The notes below the pieces were generated by a model. The model was not told the DNA's origin and ran no database searches. It was given only the letters and a program-made list of their open reading frames with translations. Shown here piece by piece: positions 16,407 through 25,237 of a DNA stretch of 64,000 nt (position 1 is the first letter of the stretch; every line of letters starts with the position of its first letter). Source of the DNA: Spirochaetia bacterium (lineage in GTDB: Bacteria; Spirochaetota; Spirochaetia; Sphaerochaetales; Sphaerochaetaceae); assembly GCA_022482625.1 (NCBI GenBank), contig JAKVOU010000001.1:3334784-3398783 (forward strand), in the 5' to 3' direction. Position numbers and translations under genes: made by a program.

Positions 16407-18000
16407 TGGTACTGTTACCCTTTTGAAGGGCTGTACGATAGCTGATGGTACGGGCAGGCAGGCTTTTGTCGGCGATGTTGCCTTGAATGGTAGTGAAATT
16501 GCAGCAGTTGGAAAAAATTTAGGAACTGACGGGACTGTGGTAGACTGTGCAGGGCTTCATCTGATGCCTGGTTTCATTGATATACATGGGCACAGTGACC
16601 TGAAGGTCCTGAAAGATCCTTCAATGACCTGCAAGCTACAGCAGGGTATTACGACTGAAGTAGCAGGCAACTGCGGCGTAGGGACTTTTCCCCTCTGTGC
16701 GGAAAGCAGGGAAGTGACCTTGCTGGATACGCGTGATGTACTTGGAACTTATGATTATGATTGGACTGATTTTGCGTCCTATGCCTCGAAGGTGGAAGAG
16801 CAGGGAAGTGGTACAAATATCCTTTATCTGCAGAGCCATACAGCCTTGCGGACCTGTGTATTGCATGACGATTGCAACAGGCCTGCGACGAAGGAAGAAA
16901 TTACGTCCATGTGCCATCTGCTTGATGTGTCACTGTCACAGGGATGCATCGGACTTTCAAGCGGGTTGTATTATGCTCCATGTGTATTTGCACAGCGGGA
17001 TGAACTTGAAGCATTGCTGCGTGTCGTCAGTTCCCATGGAAAGCTGTTTGCTGTCCACCATAGATGTGAAGGTGATGAAGTAGTTTCATCCCTGCAGGAA
17101 GTGCTTGACCTTGCCCGGAGCACAGGGGTACGTCTTGAAGTCAGCCATCTCAAGGCCATAGGCATAAAGAACCAGCAGTATGTTCCCCGGCTGCTTACCA
17201 TGTTGGAGGAAGCCCGAAGAGAGGGAATTGATGTGGCCTTTGACCAATATCCATATGATTTCGGTTCCACAAGCCTGTTCAGCCTTTTGCCACCCCAGTA
17301 TCTGCGCCTGTCTCATGACCAACTGCATATGGCCTTAGGTAACAGGGAAGACAGGAAGAGGATGTCTGCTATGATCATGCATCCCCAAGGATGGGATTCG
17401 CTTGTCGAACTTTGTGGTTTTGACAAGATCATACCCATTGTCCTGGAAGGTCAGGAAAACTATCAGTACAAGACATTGCGGCAGATTGCCCTGGAAATGA
17501 AAGGAAGCAGTACCGATGAGGCTTGCATGGATGCTTTTCTTACCTTGCTTGAAAACGAGCAGGGTGTTGCCTTGATGGTTGACACTACCCAAAGCGAAGA
17601 GAGCCTTTGTACTATCATGAGACATCCTCTCATGTGTTTCGGCACTGATGCATTGTATGCAAGCAATCTGTGCCATCCCCGTTCTTACCAAGCTGCAATA
17701 CATATGTTGCAAGAATATTGCCTTGGTCAGAAAGTGCTGGGATTGGAAGAAATGGTACATAGGATGAGCGGCAAGACCGCACAGCGACTGGGCCTTTCTG
17801 ACAGAGGCACAATAGAAGCCGGGAAGAAGGCAGATATTGTCTTGCTTGATTTGTCCAGGCTTAAGGATAATTCTACCTTGACTGATCCCGCGGCAAGACC
17901 TGATGGAGTTGAAAAGGTTTTTGTCAACGGCCGGCTGGCCATTGAGGACGGAAGGCTTGTTGCCTCCTGTCCGTTCGGAAAGATACTGAGAATGCTGTAA
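16393..18000 (+). CDS. N-acyl-D-amino-acid deacylase (D-aminoacylase family)
   Basis: A 535-residue amidohydrolase predicted to release D-amino acids from N-acyl-D-amino acids. Visible family features: zinc-site H-G-H-S-D (about residue 65), G-N-C-G (the metal-binding Cys of D-aminoacylases, about residue 97), E-V-S-H-L-K, and G-T-D-A with the catalytic Asp (about 415). The C-terminus has the small beta-sandwich common to this superfamily (G-K-K-A-D-I-V-L-L-D). The ATG at 16393 is chosen because AAGGAGAG precedes it; it lies inside the end of the pseudo-Fic gene, so the two are translationally coupled. The amino acid importer downstream is on the opposite strand. Confidence 0.85.
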   Translation: MKKNNGTVTLLKGCTIADGTGRQAFVGDVALNGSEIAAVGKNLGTDGTVVDCAGLHLMPGFIDIHGHSDLKVLKDPSMTCKLQQGITTEVAGNCGVGTFPLCAESREVTLLDTRDVLGTYDYDWTDFASYASKVEEQGSGTNILYLQSHTALRTCVLHDDCNRPATKEEITSMCHLLDVSLSQGCIGLSSGLYYAPCVFAQRDELEALLRVVSSHGKLFAVHHRCEGDEVVSSLQEVLDLARSTGVRLEVSHLKAIGIKNQQYVPRLLTMLEEARREGIDVAFDQYPYDFGSTSLFSLLPPQYLRLSHDQLHMALGNREDRKRMSAMIMHPQGWDSLVELCGFDKIIPIVLEGQENYQYKTLRQIALEMKGSSTDEACMDAFLTLLENEQGVALMVDTTQSEESLCTIMRHPLMCFGTDALYASNLCHPRSYQAAIHMLQEYCLGQKVLGLEEMVHRMSGKTAQRLGLSDRGTIEAGKKADIVLLDLSRLKDNSTLTDPAARPDGVEKVFVNGRLAIEDGRLVASCPFGKILRML

Positions 18001-18010
18001 TGCAGGAATT

Positions 18011-18038
18011 GTGGCAATATGCGGAACCGTATTGCCGC
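18011..18038. terminator. Hairpin between convergent genes
   Basis: GGCAATA (18013-18019) pairs with TATTGCC (18030-18036), extendable to about 9 bp, between two convergent genes. There is no T run on either side, so it is only a possible bidirectional terminator. Confidence 0.35.
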
Positions 18039-18039
18039 C

Positions 18040-18789
18040 TCAGGTCCTGTATCGTGTAAGGAATTGTCTTGTCCTTTCATGTTTCGGATTGCCGAATACT
18101 TCTTCTGGCGTACCTTCTTCCGCGATGAGACCGTCATCCATGAAAATAACCCTGTCGCTGATACCTCTGGCAAAGGCCATTTCGTGGGTAACGACGACCA
18201 TGGTCATCTTTTCCGCGGCCAGTTCCCTGATGACTTTCAGGATTTCCCCGGTAAGCTCGGGATCCAATGCACTTGTCGGTTCATCAAACCATAGGACCTG
18301 AGGTTTGAGCGCAAGGGCCCGTGCAATGGAAACCCTCTGTTGCTGTCCTCCTGACAATTGGCAGGGATAGCTGTCAGCTTTGTCAGCAAGCCCCATTTTT
18401 TCAAGTAATCCCATAGCTGTGGCATCGGCATCAGTTTTTTCCTTGTGCAGTACCGAAACCAAGGCTTCCGTGATGTTCCTTTTGACACTGAAGTGGGGAA
18501 AAAGGTTGAAATTTTGGAAAACCAATCCGCACATGAGCTGAATCTGCCTGAGTTTGTCAGCAGAAGGCTGGTGACCGTTGTCGTACAGGATTTCTCCGCA
18601 GATAGTCACTTTTCCTCCCTCGATGCTTTCCAATTGGTTGATGGCCCTGAGCAATGTGCTTTTACCTGAACCGGAGGGACCTATGATCGAAAGGACTTCT
18701 CCTCTGTCAACGTGGAATGAAATATCCTTGAGTACCCTGAGGTCTCCATAGTTCTTGACCATGTGTTCGACGTTTATCATCCTATCCAT
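18040..18789 (-). CDS. Polar amino acid ABC transporter ATP-binding protein (importer 1)
   Basis: A 249-residue GlnQ-type ATPase that drives uptake through the adjacent permease. Walker [11 protein letters not shown]-loop F-Q-N-F-N-L-F-P-H, signature L-S-G-G-Q-Q-Q-R, Walker B V-L-W-F-D-E-P-T and H-loop V-T-H-E-M-A-F-A are all present. The ATG at 18789 is chosen (GGGAG upstream) over the in-frame codon at 18861, which would overlap the permease gene and add 24 residues unlike the family. Third gene of a minus-strand unit: binding protein, permease, ATPase. Confidence 0.93.
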   Translation of the reverse strand: MDRMINVEHMVKNYGDLRVLKDISFHVDRGEVLSIIGPSGSGKSTLLRAINQLESIEGGKVTICGEILYDNGHQPSADKLRQIQLMCGLVFQNFNLFPHFSVKRNITEALVSVLHKEKTDADATAMGLLEKMGLADKADSYPCQLSGGQQQRVSIARALALKPQVLWFDEPTSALDPELTGEILKVIRELAAEKMTMVVVTHEMAFARGISDRVIFMDDGLIAEEGTPEEVFGNPKHERTRQFLTRYRT

Positions 18790-18805
18790 TTCAACATTCT
18801 CCCGT

Positions 18806-19441
18806 TCAATTGTAGTAATCAAGTTTTTTCTCAAGAAGATCGAAAGCCTTTGAGACAACACCGTTCATGACGAAGTAGAAGATTCCCGCGACAAACAGCG
18901 GTGTAGTGGAGAACTCCCTTGCCGAGGCTGTCTGGGCAACCCTGAAAAGCTCTGCAACACCGATAGTCTGGGCCAATGCGGTATCCTTGACCAGGGTAAT
19001 CACTTCATTGCCCATGGCCGGAATGATTTTCTTGACTACCTGTGGCAGTACTATGTGGGTGAATGTATGAGATTTCGTGAATCCCAAGACCTTGCCTGCC
19101 TCATATTGTCCTTTCGGTATGGATTGGATACCACCTCGGTAGATTTCAGCAAAGTAAGCCGCGTAGTTGATGACATAAGCGATGATGGCTGCTGTAAAAC
19201 GGTCTGTTGAGGAGCCGAAGACGTAGTAGGGTGCAAAATACACGAAGATGAGCTGGAGGATCAGCGGTGTGCCTCTCATGATCATGATGTAGATGTTGAC
19301 GATTTGAGAAATGATCTTGATGTGGCTCATCCGCCCTTTTGCCACGAGCAAGCCAAGTGGCAGGGCAAACAGGAGCGTAAGGAAAAAAATCTGGAAACTT
19401 ACCACAGTTCCTTGGAGCATTTGTTGGAGAAGCTTTTCCAC
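18806..19441 (-). CDS. Polar amino acid ABC transporter permease (importer 1)
   Basis: A 211-residue inner-membrane permease of the HisMQ/GlnP type with about five membrane segments. The family signature is visible: R-G-T-P-L-I-L-Q (about residue 57), [23 protein letters not shown] and A-L-G-like coupling segment, with L-P-Q near residue 133. It probably acts as a homodimer with the ATPase 16 bases downstream. It is separated from its binding-protein gene by a terminator-like hairpin. Confidence 0.92.
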   Translation of the reverse strand: MEKLLQQMLQGTVVSFQIFFLTLLFALPLGLLVAKGRMSHIKIISQIVNIYIMIMRGTPLILQLIFVYFAPYYVFGSSTDRFTAAIIAYVINYAAYFAEIYRGGIQSIPKGQYEAGKVLGFTKSHTFTHIVLPQVVKKIIPAMGNEVITLVKDTALAQTIGVAELFRVAQTASAREFSTTPLFVAGIFYFVMNGVVSKAFDLLEKKLDYYN

Positions 19442-19510
19442 GTTGACCTCCGTAGGTTAAAAAATTCATTCTACTATAAGCGAAAAGTTCCGGGATACGC
19501 AACCCGAGGG

Positions 19511-19543
19511 ACAAAAACAAGCAGGGGATGCTTCAGCATCCCC
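19511..19543 (-). terminator. Attenuating terminator between binding protein and permease (importer 1)
   Basis: Read on the minus strand: an 8-bp perfect stem GGGGATGC-loop-GCATCCCC (about 19523-19542) with a T-rich tail (19520-19511). Such a hairpin inside the unit would leave the binding-protein message in excess over the membrane parts. Confidence 0.75.
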
Positions 19544-19565
19544 CGCATTTCATTCCTGAATGATG

Positions 19566-20375
19566 TTATTTCCCTATGACAGTGATATCGCTGCCGAACC
19601 ACTGTGTGGATATCTTTGCCATTGTACCATCATTTGCCATGGCATCCAGTTCTTCCTGTACCTTGTCTCTCAATGCAAGGTCACCTTTGCGGAAGCCCAC
19701 TCCGAACTGTTCGTCGGCAAGTGTCTGCTTGAGAATACGGAAATCCTTGCCTGATCTCTTGATGTTGTCAGTAGCGACCATGAGATCCACTGCAACTGCA
19801 TCGACGCCGCCGCTCTGCAGGTCCATCAATGCCGTCAGGTTATCCTTGAAGTCAATGATCTGCTTCAGGCTGGATTTGAACTGCACATTTGCGTCAATGG
19901 CATCATTGGAAGATGAACCAGCCTGCACGCCGATGGTCTTGCCGGCAAAATCAGCCAAGGCCTGGTAAGGGGCATTGCCTTTTACGACCAGGACCTGTGC
20001 ATTGTTCATATATGGCTTTGTGAACGTAAGGACCTTTTCCCTTTCTGGGGTGATGGTAAAGCCATTCCAGATACAGTCAATGTTACCGGTTGCCAATTCC
20101 TGTTCCTTGCTGTTCCAGTCGATAGGCTGGCATTTGAGTTCCACACCCATTCTCTTGGTGACTTCCTTTGCCAGGTCTATGTCAAAGCCTACGATTTCAT
20201 TGTCGTCATTGCGATATCCCATGGGAGGGAATGAATCGTCAAGTCCAAGTACGAAAACACCCTTTTTCATTACCTTGTCCAAGGAATCATCCTTCCCCGG
20301 GACCTCTTGGTTACCGTTGGCAAAGAGAGCCAGGCCTGTGACTGCCACAAGCAGAACTGTAAGAAATCTTTTCAT
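19566..20375 (-). CDS. Amino acid ABC transporter substrate-binding protein (importer 1)
   Basis: A 269-residue periplasmic binding protein, family 3. Signal peptide: M-K-R-F, hydrophobic core, then L-F-A-N-G at about residues 17-21, with no lipobox Cys. Family features: F-P-P-M-G-Y-R, V-G-F-D-I-D-L-A-K-E-V, the F-T-K-P-Y hinge region and V-D-A-V-A-V-D. The ligand class is polar amino acids; the exact one cannot be told. The ATG at 20375 follows GGGAGA and gives a proper signal peptide; longer in-frame starts do not. Confidence 0.93.
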   Translation of the reverse strand: MKRFLTVLLVAVTGLALFANGNQEVPGKDDSLDKVMKKGVFVLGLDDSFPPMGYRNDDNEIVGFDIDLAKEVTKRMGVELKCQPIDWNSKEQELATGNIDCIWNGFTITPEREKVLTFTKPYMNNAQVLVVKGNAPYQALADFAGKTIGVQAGSSSNDAIDANVQFKSSLKQIIDFKDNLTALMDLQSGGVDAVAVDLMVATDNIKRSGKDFRILKQTLADEQFGVGFRKGDLALRDKVQEELDAMANDGTMAKISTQWFGSDITVIGK

Positions 20376-20516
20376 CTGTATGTTTCTCCCATAGTGTGTG
20401 TAAGGCAATTGCCTTGTTTCTGATACTATCGGAAAAAACACATCGTTTCTAGAGTCGTGATGCATAAATATACAAAAAAGTGTAATAATATGCAGAAATC
20501 GTAACCAACCCTTTGC

Positions 20517-20681
20517 CTAAGGTCTCCGGTCGCAATGCTCACAATCCTGTTCGCCATGGCAGAAGGTACAGTTGCATTCCTTGTTCTTTTTCTTGGTACG
20601 GATTCCCTTTATTGCAAGGAGGACCATTGTTGTTATTGCAGCCAAGACTGCAATGTTGGCTATAACTGAAACGAATGACAT
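20517..20681 (-). CDS. FeoB-associated small Cys-rich membrane protein
   Basis: 54 residues: one membrane segment (about 4-25) then a Lys-rich stretch and a Cys cluster (C-N-C-T-F-C-H-G-E-Q-D-C-E-H-C) at the C-terminus. Small proteins of this kind are commonly encoded directly after feoB and may form part of the Fe2+ channel or bind metal or an iron-sulfur cluster. The ATG at 20681 overlaps the feoB stop by one base (TGATG) and follows an AGGGGGT site. Confidence 0.85.
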   Translation of the reverse strand: MSFVSVIANIAVLAAITTMVLLAIKGIRTKKKNKECNCTFCHGEQDCEHCDRRP

Positions 20682-22642
20682 CAGAACACCCCCTTGGCAA
20701 TAGTATATACCACTAAGGAGACTATGTAAGCCAGGCCTGTCTGCCAAAGAATTGTCAAAAAGAACAGCTTTCGGTCTTCAAGTTCACTTGCCATGGCCGA
20801 CAACGAAGCTATGCAAGGAGAGGCAAGCAGTATGAACAGCATATATGAAAGTGCCGAAGCCGGGGTCAGAAGCAATGAAAAAGGTTGTCCTTGCATCGTG
20901 ACGCTCAATGTGCTGACAATTGATTCCTTGGCTGCAATGCCAGTCAACAGTGCGACTGAAAGTTGCCATTTCCCGAACCCAAGAGGCTTGAATATCGGGG
21001 CAATGAATTTGCCGATTTGGGAAAGCATGCTTTTTTCAGCTTCGACTTCCATAAAACTGAAGCTGTATGTCTGCAGCAGCCAGATTACGACGCTGGCCAG
21101 CAGGATGGTGGTTCCTGCCTTGAGCAGAAATCCCTTTGTCCTGTCCCATGTCTGTATGGCAGTGTTCTTTAATGTCGGTACTTGGTAGCGTGGCAGTTCC
21201 ATGATGAATGCATTGTTTTCCTTGTGCGTATCAAGGGCTTGTGCCAGGATACCGGTCAGCATGATAGCCAAGATACCTGTAAAATACATCAGCGGAGCCA
21301 TGTACCATGCATTGTTGAAGAAATAAGTAATCATCAGCGAAAAAATCGGAAGCTTTGCACTGCAAGGAATAAACGGGGTGACGGCTATGGTAAGCCTGCG
21401 CATCTTCGGATGTTCGATGGTTCTGCTGGACATGATGGCAGGCACGGAACAACCGGTTCCGATGACAAGTGGAATGATGGATTTGCCGCTCAGTCCCAAG
21501 TCTCTCATCATCCGGTCCATGATGAAGGCTATACGGGCCATGTAGCCGCAGTCTTCCAATATCGAGAGGAGGGCAAAAAGCACGATGAGCTGGGGAACGA
21601 AAGAAAGCACGGAGCCACAGCCGGCTATGATACCGTCTACCAGCATGTGAGATAGGAAGGGAAGTACACCAAGCTGGGCAAACCATGTGGTAAGCGATTG
21701 CCTGAGTACCAGGATTCCTTTTTCAAAGAGTGGGACGGTCGCTCCTCCCACTATGCCGATGCTGAGAAAGAAAACCCCTGCCATGATAAGGATGAACAGG
21801 GGAATTGCCAAAATCCTGTTTGTCAGTATGGTATCGAGTGTAAATCTGTCTTCTGATTTCAGCTTGATTTGACAAGCCTTGCTGACTCTTTCGGCTACAT
21901 GGTAGCGCTGGTCGATGATAATTGCTTCTATGTCATCATTGAATACTTTTTCCAGTTCAGTCCTTTCTCTATCAAGGACTTTGTGCAGTCTTTCCGGAAC
22001 CGGTGGCATGTGAGTCCTGAACAGTTCATCCCGCTCAAGGAGCTTTATGGCACACCAACGGGGAGGATACCCGACCGGGATTGTATGGAGATAATCATCT
22101 TCGATCAATCGGGTGATGCAGGTTTCGACCGGAGGAGCAAAAATAGGACAGCTTGGAGCATGGGGATCAGCAAGAAGTTTTTCAGCTACTTTGGTAAATC
22201 CATCCAGCCCGATTCCCTTGCTGGCGGAAATTGATACGACCGGAGTTCCGAACATCTGGCTGAGCTGCTTTTCATCCAGCTTGATGCCCTCTTTTTCCAG
22301 CAGATCCTGCATGTTGAGTACCAGGATCATCGGCCTTGCCAGTTCGCTTAGCTGTGAAGTAAGATACAGGCTTCTTTCCAAGTTCGTGGCATCGATGACA
22401 TCAACGACGATATCCGGTTTTTGATCCAGGATGAAACGTCGTGAGAGTTTTTCTTCCGGACTATAGGGAGAAAGGGAATAGATCCCCGGCAGGTCAACGA
22501 CCTTGTGGCCTCTCCATAGCCCATCCTTTTCTTCTACGGTGACTCCAGGCCAGTTGCCTACATGTGCTGTCGTACCTGTGAGTTGATTGAAAAGAGTCGT
22601 CTTTCCGCAGTTCGGGTTACCGATCAAGGCTAGTGTCTTCAT
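20681..22642 (-). CDS. feoB: FeoB ferrous iron transporter (locus 2)
   Basis: A 653-residue Fe2+ transporter. GTPase motifs: G1 G-N-P-N-C-G-K-T (residues 8-15), switch I V-G-N-W-P-G-V-T-V-E, G3 D-L-P-G-I-Y-S-L-S and G4 N-M-Q-D. The membrane part begins at about 280 and includes the Gate motifs G-C-S-V-P-A-I-M and the final helix bundle. It is nearer to the classical FeoB than the copy of locus 1. Order: feoA (8 bases upstream), feoB, Cys-rich protein. An iron box stands in front of the operon. Confidence 0.96.
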   Translation of the reverse strand: MKTLALIGNPNCGKTTLFNQLTGTTAHVGNWPGVTVEEKDGLWRGHKVVDLPGIYSLSPYSPEEKLSRRFILDQKPDIVVDVIDATNLERSLYLTSQLSELARPMILVLNMQDLLEKEGIKLDEKQLSQMFGTPVVSISASKGIGLDGFTKVAEKLLADPHAPSCPIFAPPVETCITRLIEDDYLHTIPVGYPPRWCAIKLLERDELFRTHMPPVPERLHKVLDRERTELEKVFNDDIEAIIIDQRYHVAERVSKACQIKLKSEDRFTLDTILTNRILAIPLFILIMAGVFFLSIGIVGGATVPLFEKGILVLRQSLTTWFAQLGVLPFLSHMLVDGIIAGCGSVLSFVPQLIVLFALLSILEDCGYMARIAFIMDRMMRDLGLSGKSIIPLVIGTGCSVPAIMSSRTIEHPKMRRLTIAVTPFIPCSAKLPIFSLMITYFFNNAWYMAPLMYFTGILAIMLTGILAQALDTHKENNAFIMELPRYQVPTLKNTAIQTWDRTKGFLLKAGTTILLASVVIWLLQTYSFSFMEVEAEKSMLSQIGKFIAPIFKPLGFGKWQLSVALLTGIAAKESIVSTLSVTMQGQPFSLLLTPASALSYMLFILLASPCIASLSAMASELEDRKLFFLTILWQTGLAYIVSLVVYTIAKGVF

Positions 22643-22650
22643 CTTTACCT

Positions 22651-22881
22651 CTACCGCAGAACCAGGTTTTCAGCCTGTTCATTCCGAAGGCAGAGGTGGT
22701 ATCCTCTCAGCGACACTTCGATAGGATCACCCATCGGAGCCCTTTTGACTACCGAGACCTTGATGCCTCTGGTAAATCCCATGTCCATCAGCCGTCGCTT
22801 GATTTCCTTAGGTGCATTGATTGCCCCTATGGTTCCGCTTTGACCGACATCCAGTTTAGCCAGTGTCTTTGTATTTTCCAT
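22651..22881 (-). CDS. feoA: FeoA-type protein (locus 2)
   Basis: A 76-residue FeoA. The typical pattern is clear: T-L-A-K-L-D-V-G-Q-S-G-T-I, then I-K-R-R-L-M-D-M-G-F-T-R-G (the classic R-L-x-x-M-G-x-x-x-G motif), V-S-L-R-G-Y-H-L-C-L-R-N-E-Q-A and a final E-N-L. The ATG at 22881 is chosen because the family begins there; extending to 22944 would run the gene through the operator. No strong ribosome site is visible. Eight bases separate it from feoB. Confidence 0.9.
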   Translation of the reverse strand: MENTKTLAKLDVGQSGTIGAINAPKEIKRRLMDMGFTRGIKVSVVKRAPMGDPIEVSLRGYHLCLRNEQAENLVLR

Positions 22882-22926
22882 TTCAGCTATACTGTACTGA
22901 AATGGGCCGCGTTGGGCAATACAAAA

Positions 22927-22942
22927 ATAAGCAAATGCTAAC
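22927..22942. promoter_or_regulatory. Iron-box operator (feo locus 2)
   Basis: Read on the minus strand: GTTAGCATTTGCTTAT, 13 of 16 bases identical to the perfect box at 4314-4329. It lies 46 bases upstream of the feoA start. A tandem 11-bp repeat (TTTTTCATGTA twice, about 22944-22965) stands just upstream of it; a -35/-10 pair is not obvious. Confidence 0.7.
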
Positions 22943-23013
22943 ATTTTTCATGTATTTTTCATGTATCAGTATCCTACCCTTGTGTCAGAAAGGGGGCCGG
23001 TGTTTTTTCCTGT

Positions 23014-24273
23014 CTATATCGGCAGGGTAGAGAACTGTTTTCTGAAAGCCTCATGCAACCTGTTGTTACGTTGTGGACCTTCATAAAGGAGCGTGGAAAT
23101 GCCTACTTCCGCTGCAGCTGCCCGGTTTTCAGCAAGGTCATCGATAAAATATGTCTTGTCTGCAGGATATCCCTCTTTCTTCAATATGTAGCGGAAAAAT
23201 GCCGGTTGAGGCTTATATAAGCCGATTTCATTGCTTGCATATACAGCGTCAAACAATTTGCTGAAGCCAAGCTGTCCTTGGAAAATTTCCAAGTGCGGCT
23301 GGAATGTGTTGGATCCGAGAACCACTCGTTTACCTTCTGATTTCAATAATTTGACCAATGCCATCGTCTGTTCATTCAGCATCGGATGGAAGTGTTTGGC
23401 AAACGGTTCTCCTTCTACCCTGATGCCGAGCATATGTTCCAGATGCTTCCAGTACGCTGGTGTAGAAATATTGCCATCCATCAACGGGGCCGCATATGCC
23501 GTAAAATCAGCGAGGAATTCCTTTTTTGTCTTGCTGTCCATTCCATATTCCTTGATGATGCCTTCCAAACAGCTGATGCTGTCAATCATGACATTGCCTG
23601 CATCAAAGATGAACAACTGCGCAGAAGAAGTGGCGTCGCTGATATTGTCGTACAAGCCTTTCCATGACAATATATCTGAAAGACCTTGTATCGTCCGGTT
23701 ACCTTCAGTACCGATGCCGACGGTATACATGCCTGCCTGATGGGCTGCTTCGATTCCGGTGGGCGCATCTTCATAGGCTACGCAGTCACATGGTTTCTGT
23801 CCAAGCATGGCTGCAGCTGAAAGAAAGATAGCGGGATTCGGTTTGCCTTGGCTGATTTTGCTTATGTCTACGATTTTGCTGAAGTAGGGCATGAGACCTG
23901 TCTTTGTAAGCACAAATGAGGCATTGGCACTTGCTGAAGCAATTATCATCGGTATGGAAGCTTCTGCCAGACGTTCAAGAAGGGCGACTGTGCCCGGAAG
24001 TACCAAGGATTTTCCCTTTTTGCTGACAAGTTCCTGGAATACTTTGTTTTTCCGTTCAGAAATACTATGGATGTTTTCCTCTGTCGGTGACTGTCCTACG
24101 GCTGTCAGAAAATTCCTTGCTCCTTCTTTTCTCAGGACTCCTCGTAGCCCTTCCAGGTCTTTTTCAGTCAATTCCTTGTTGAATTCAGTTCTTCCGAGCT
24201 CAATGTAACAGGATTCATGCAGTTCCTGGGTGTTGCACAAGACTCCATCCAAGTCAAAGACAGCAGCTTTCAT
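23014..24273 (-). CDS. Fusion of a beta-phosphoglucomutase-like and a YihX-like HAD phosphatase
   Basis: 419 residues containing two complete HAD units. Unit 1 (1 to about 210): F-D-L-D-G-V-L-C-N-T (motif I), S-A-S-A-N (II), G-K-P-N-P (III), Y-E-D-A-P-T-G-I-E-A-A (IV), as in beta-phosphoglucomutases, including an L-R-G-V cap loop. Unit 2 (about 220-419): F-D-A-G-N-V-M-I-D, G-S-N-T, Y-K-P-Q-P and F-I-D-D-L-A-E-N, as in YihX-type alpha-glucose-1-phosphatases, whose motif I has G-N instead of a second Asp. Both units keep the nucleophilic Asp, so both may be active on sugar phosphates. The ATG at 24273 has GGAGGT seven bases upstream. Confidence 0.82.
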   Translation of the reverse strand: MKAAVFDLDGVLCNTQELHESCYIELGRTEFNKELTEKDLEGLRGVLRKEGARNFLTAVGQSPTEENIHSISERKNKVFQELVSKKGKSLVLPGTVALLERLAEASIPMIIASASANASFVLTKTGLMPYFSKIVDISKISQGKPNPAIFLSAAAMLGQKPCDCVAYEDAPTGIEAAHQAGMYTVGIGTEGNRTIQGLSDILSWKGLYDNISDATSSAQLFIFDAGNVMIDSISCLEGIIKEYGMDSKTKKEFLADFTAYAAPLMDGNISTPAYWKHLEHMLGIRVEGEPFAKHFHPMLNEQTMALVKLLKSEGKRVVLGSNTFQPHLEIFQGQLGFSKLFDAVYASNEIGLYKPQPAFFRYILKKEGYPADKTYFIDDLAENRAAAAEVGISTLLYEGPQRNNRLHEAFRKQFSTLPI

Positions 24274-24403
24274 ACGTGGTACCTCCGGATTTTCCCTACA
24301 TACTACAGGATGAAGGCAGATATGGAAAGTCTGTTTCCTTTTCTTTGTTTTCAATTTTACCTGCGGAGACAGCGGACTTATCGGAGATTGGTTTTATTTA
24401 GGT

Positions 24404-25039
24404 TCAAAACATAAATCCGATGATACTGAATACCATAGCAGCTGCCAGCATGATGATCTCAGGAAGGGGCAGGATCATATGTCTGACTTGTTTCTTATAG
24501 AGTCCATATGTTTCCTTGAATATCGGAATCAGTTGCTTCTTTTCCTCAAAGACTGCATTTATATATTGGAAGATCGCTATAAGCAAGGCAATTGCCATCC
24601 CTATGGAAGATCTGAGGGAAAGCATGAGTCCTGCCTGCAGTATAACGAACGTGCCATACATGGGATGCCGCACTTTTGCATAGTATCCGTCAGTTACGAG
24701 AGTAATGGGAGATCTTTTGTCATCCTTGCTTTTTGCCTTGTGGTTCTGTTGCGTTGCCTGTGAAAGTTTTACCATGCCATAACAACTCAGGATAAGGCCA
24801 TATGTGAAGTAAGGTAGGTCAATTTTTGAGAATTCCACGCCAATGAAGGAAAACCATACAGGAAAAACGTGCCAAGGTCGGAAATCCGGTACAAAGCCAA
24901 GCAGATACTTGATGAGGTAATAGAGTAGGGTATATTCTACGATTCCCCATGCAAACATACTGAATGTGTGCAGGAAGCTACTTGACTGTAATTTTTCATA
25001 TTGTTTGTCCCAGTGTAGCTTTTCTTCATATTTTAACAA
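24404..25039 (-). CDS. Membrane methyltransferase of the isoprenylcysteine/phospholipid methyltransferase fold
   Basis: About 212 residues with four to five membrane segments. The C-terminal half has the ICMT/PEMT signature: G-Y-Y-A-K-V-R-H-P-M-Y (about residue 130), then E-E-K-Q-L-I-P-I-F-K-E-T-Y-G-L-Y-K-K-Q-V. Such enzymes use S-adenosylmethionine to methylate membrane-embedded substrates; the substrate here is unknown. No in-frame ATG is available near the N-terminus. TTG at 25039 is preferred because GAGGT stands upstream; TTG at 25060 is an alternative. Confidence 0.75.
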   Translation of the reverse strand: MLKYEEKLHWDKQYEKLQSSSFLHTFSMFAWGIVEYTLLYYLIKYLLGFVPDFRPWHVFPVWFSFIGVEFSKIDLPYFTYGLILSCYGMVKLSQATQQNHKAKSKDDKRSPITLVTDGYYAKVRHPMYGTFVILQAGLMLSLRSSIGMAIALLIAIFQYINAVFEEKKQLIPIFKETYGLYKKQVRHMILPLPEIIMLAAAMVFSIIGFMF

Positions 25040-25237
25040 AGTTGTTACCTCGTACGCCAAGATTCTATGCTATGGGGGCAATTGAAACACCCAGCATAAG
25101 CAATTTTTATCTTTTAGCAAATTCTATCTTTTAGTACAAGTGATAGATTGTATGGTAACGACATATTCTTGTGATTTTTGTGGCATCATGTAATTTAGGT
25201 TAATAAAAGAAGAACGTATGGATAAATCAATGAAATT

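Noticed and set aside
22943-22966. Tandem TTTTTCATGTA repeat as the start of a CRISPR or satellite
   Set aside because: Only two copies of 11 bases without spacer; probably a promoter-region duplication.
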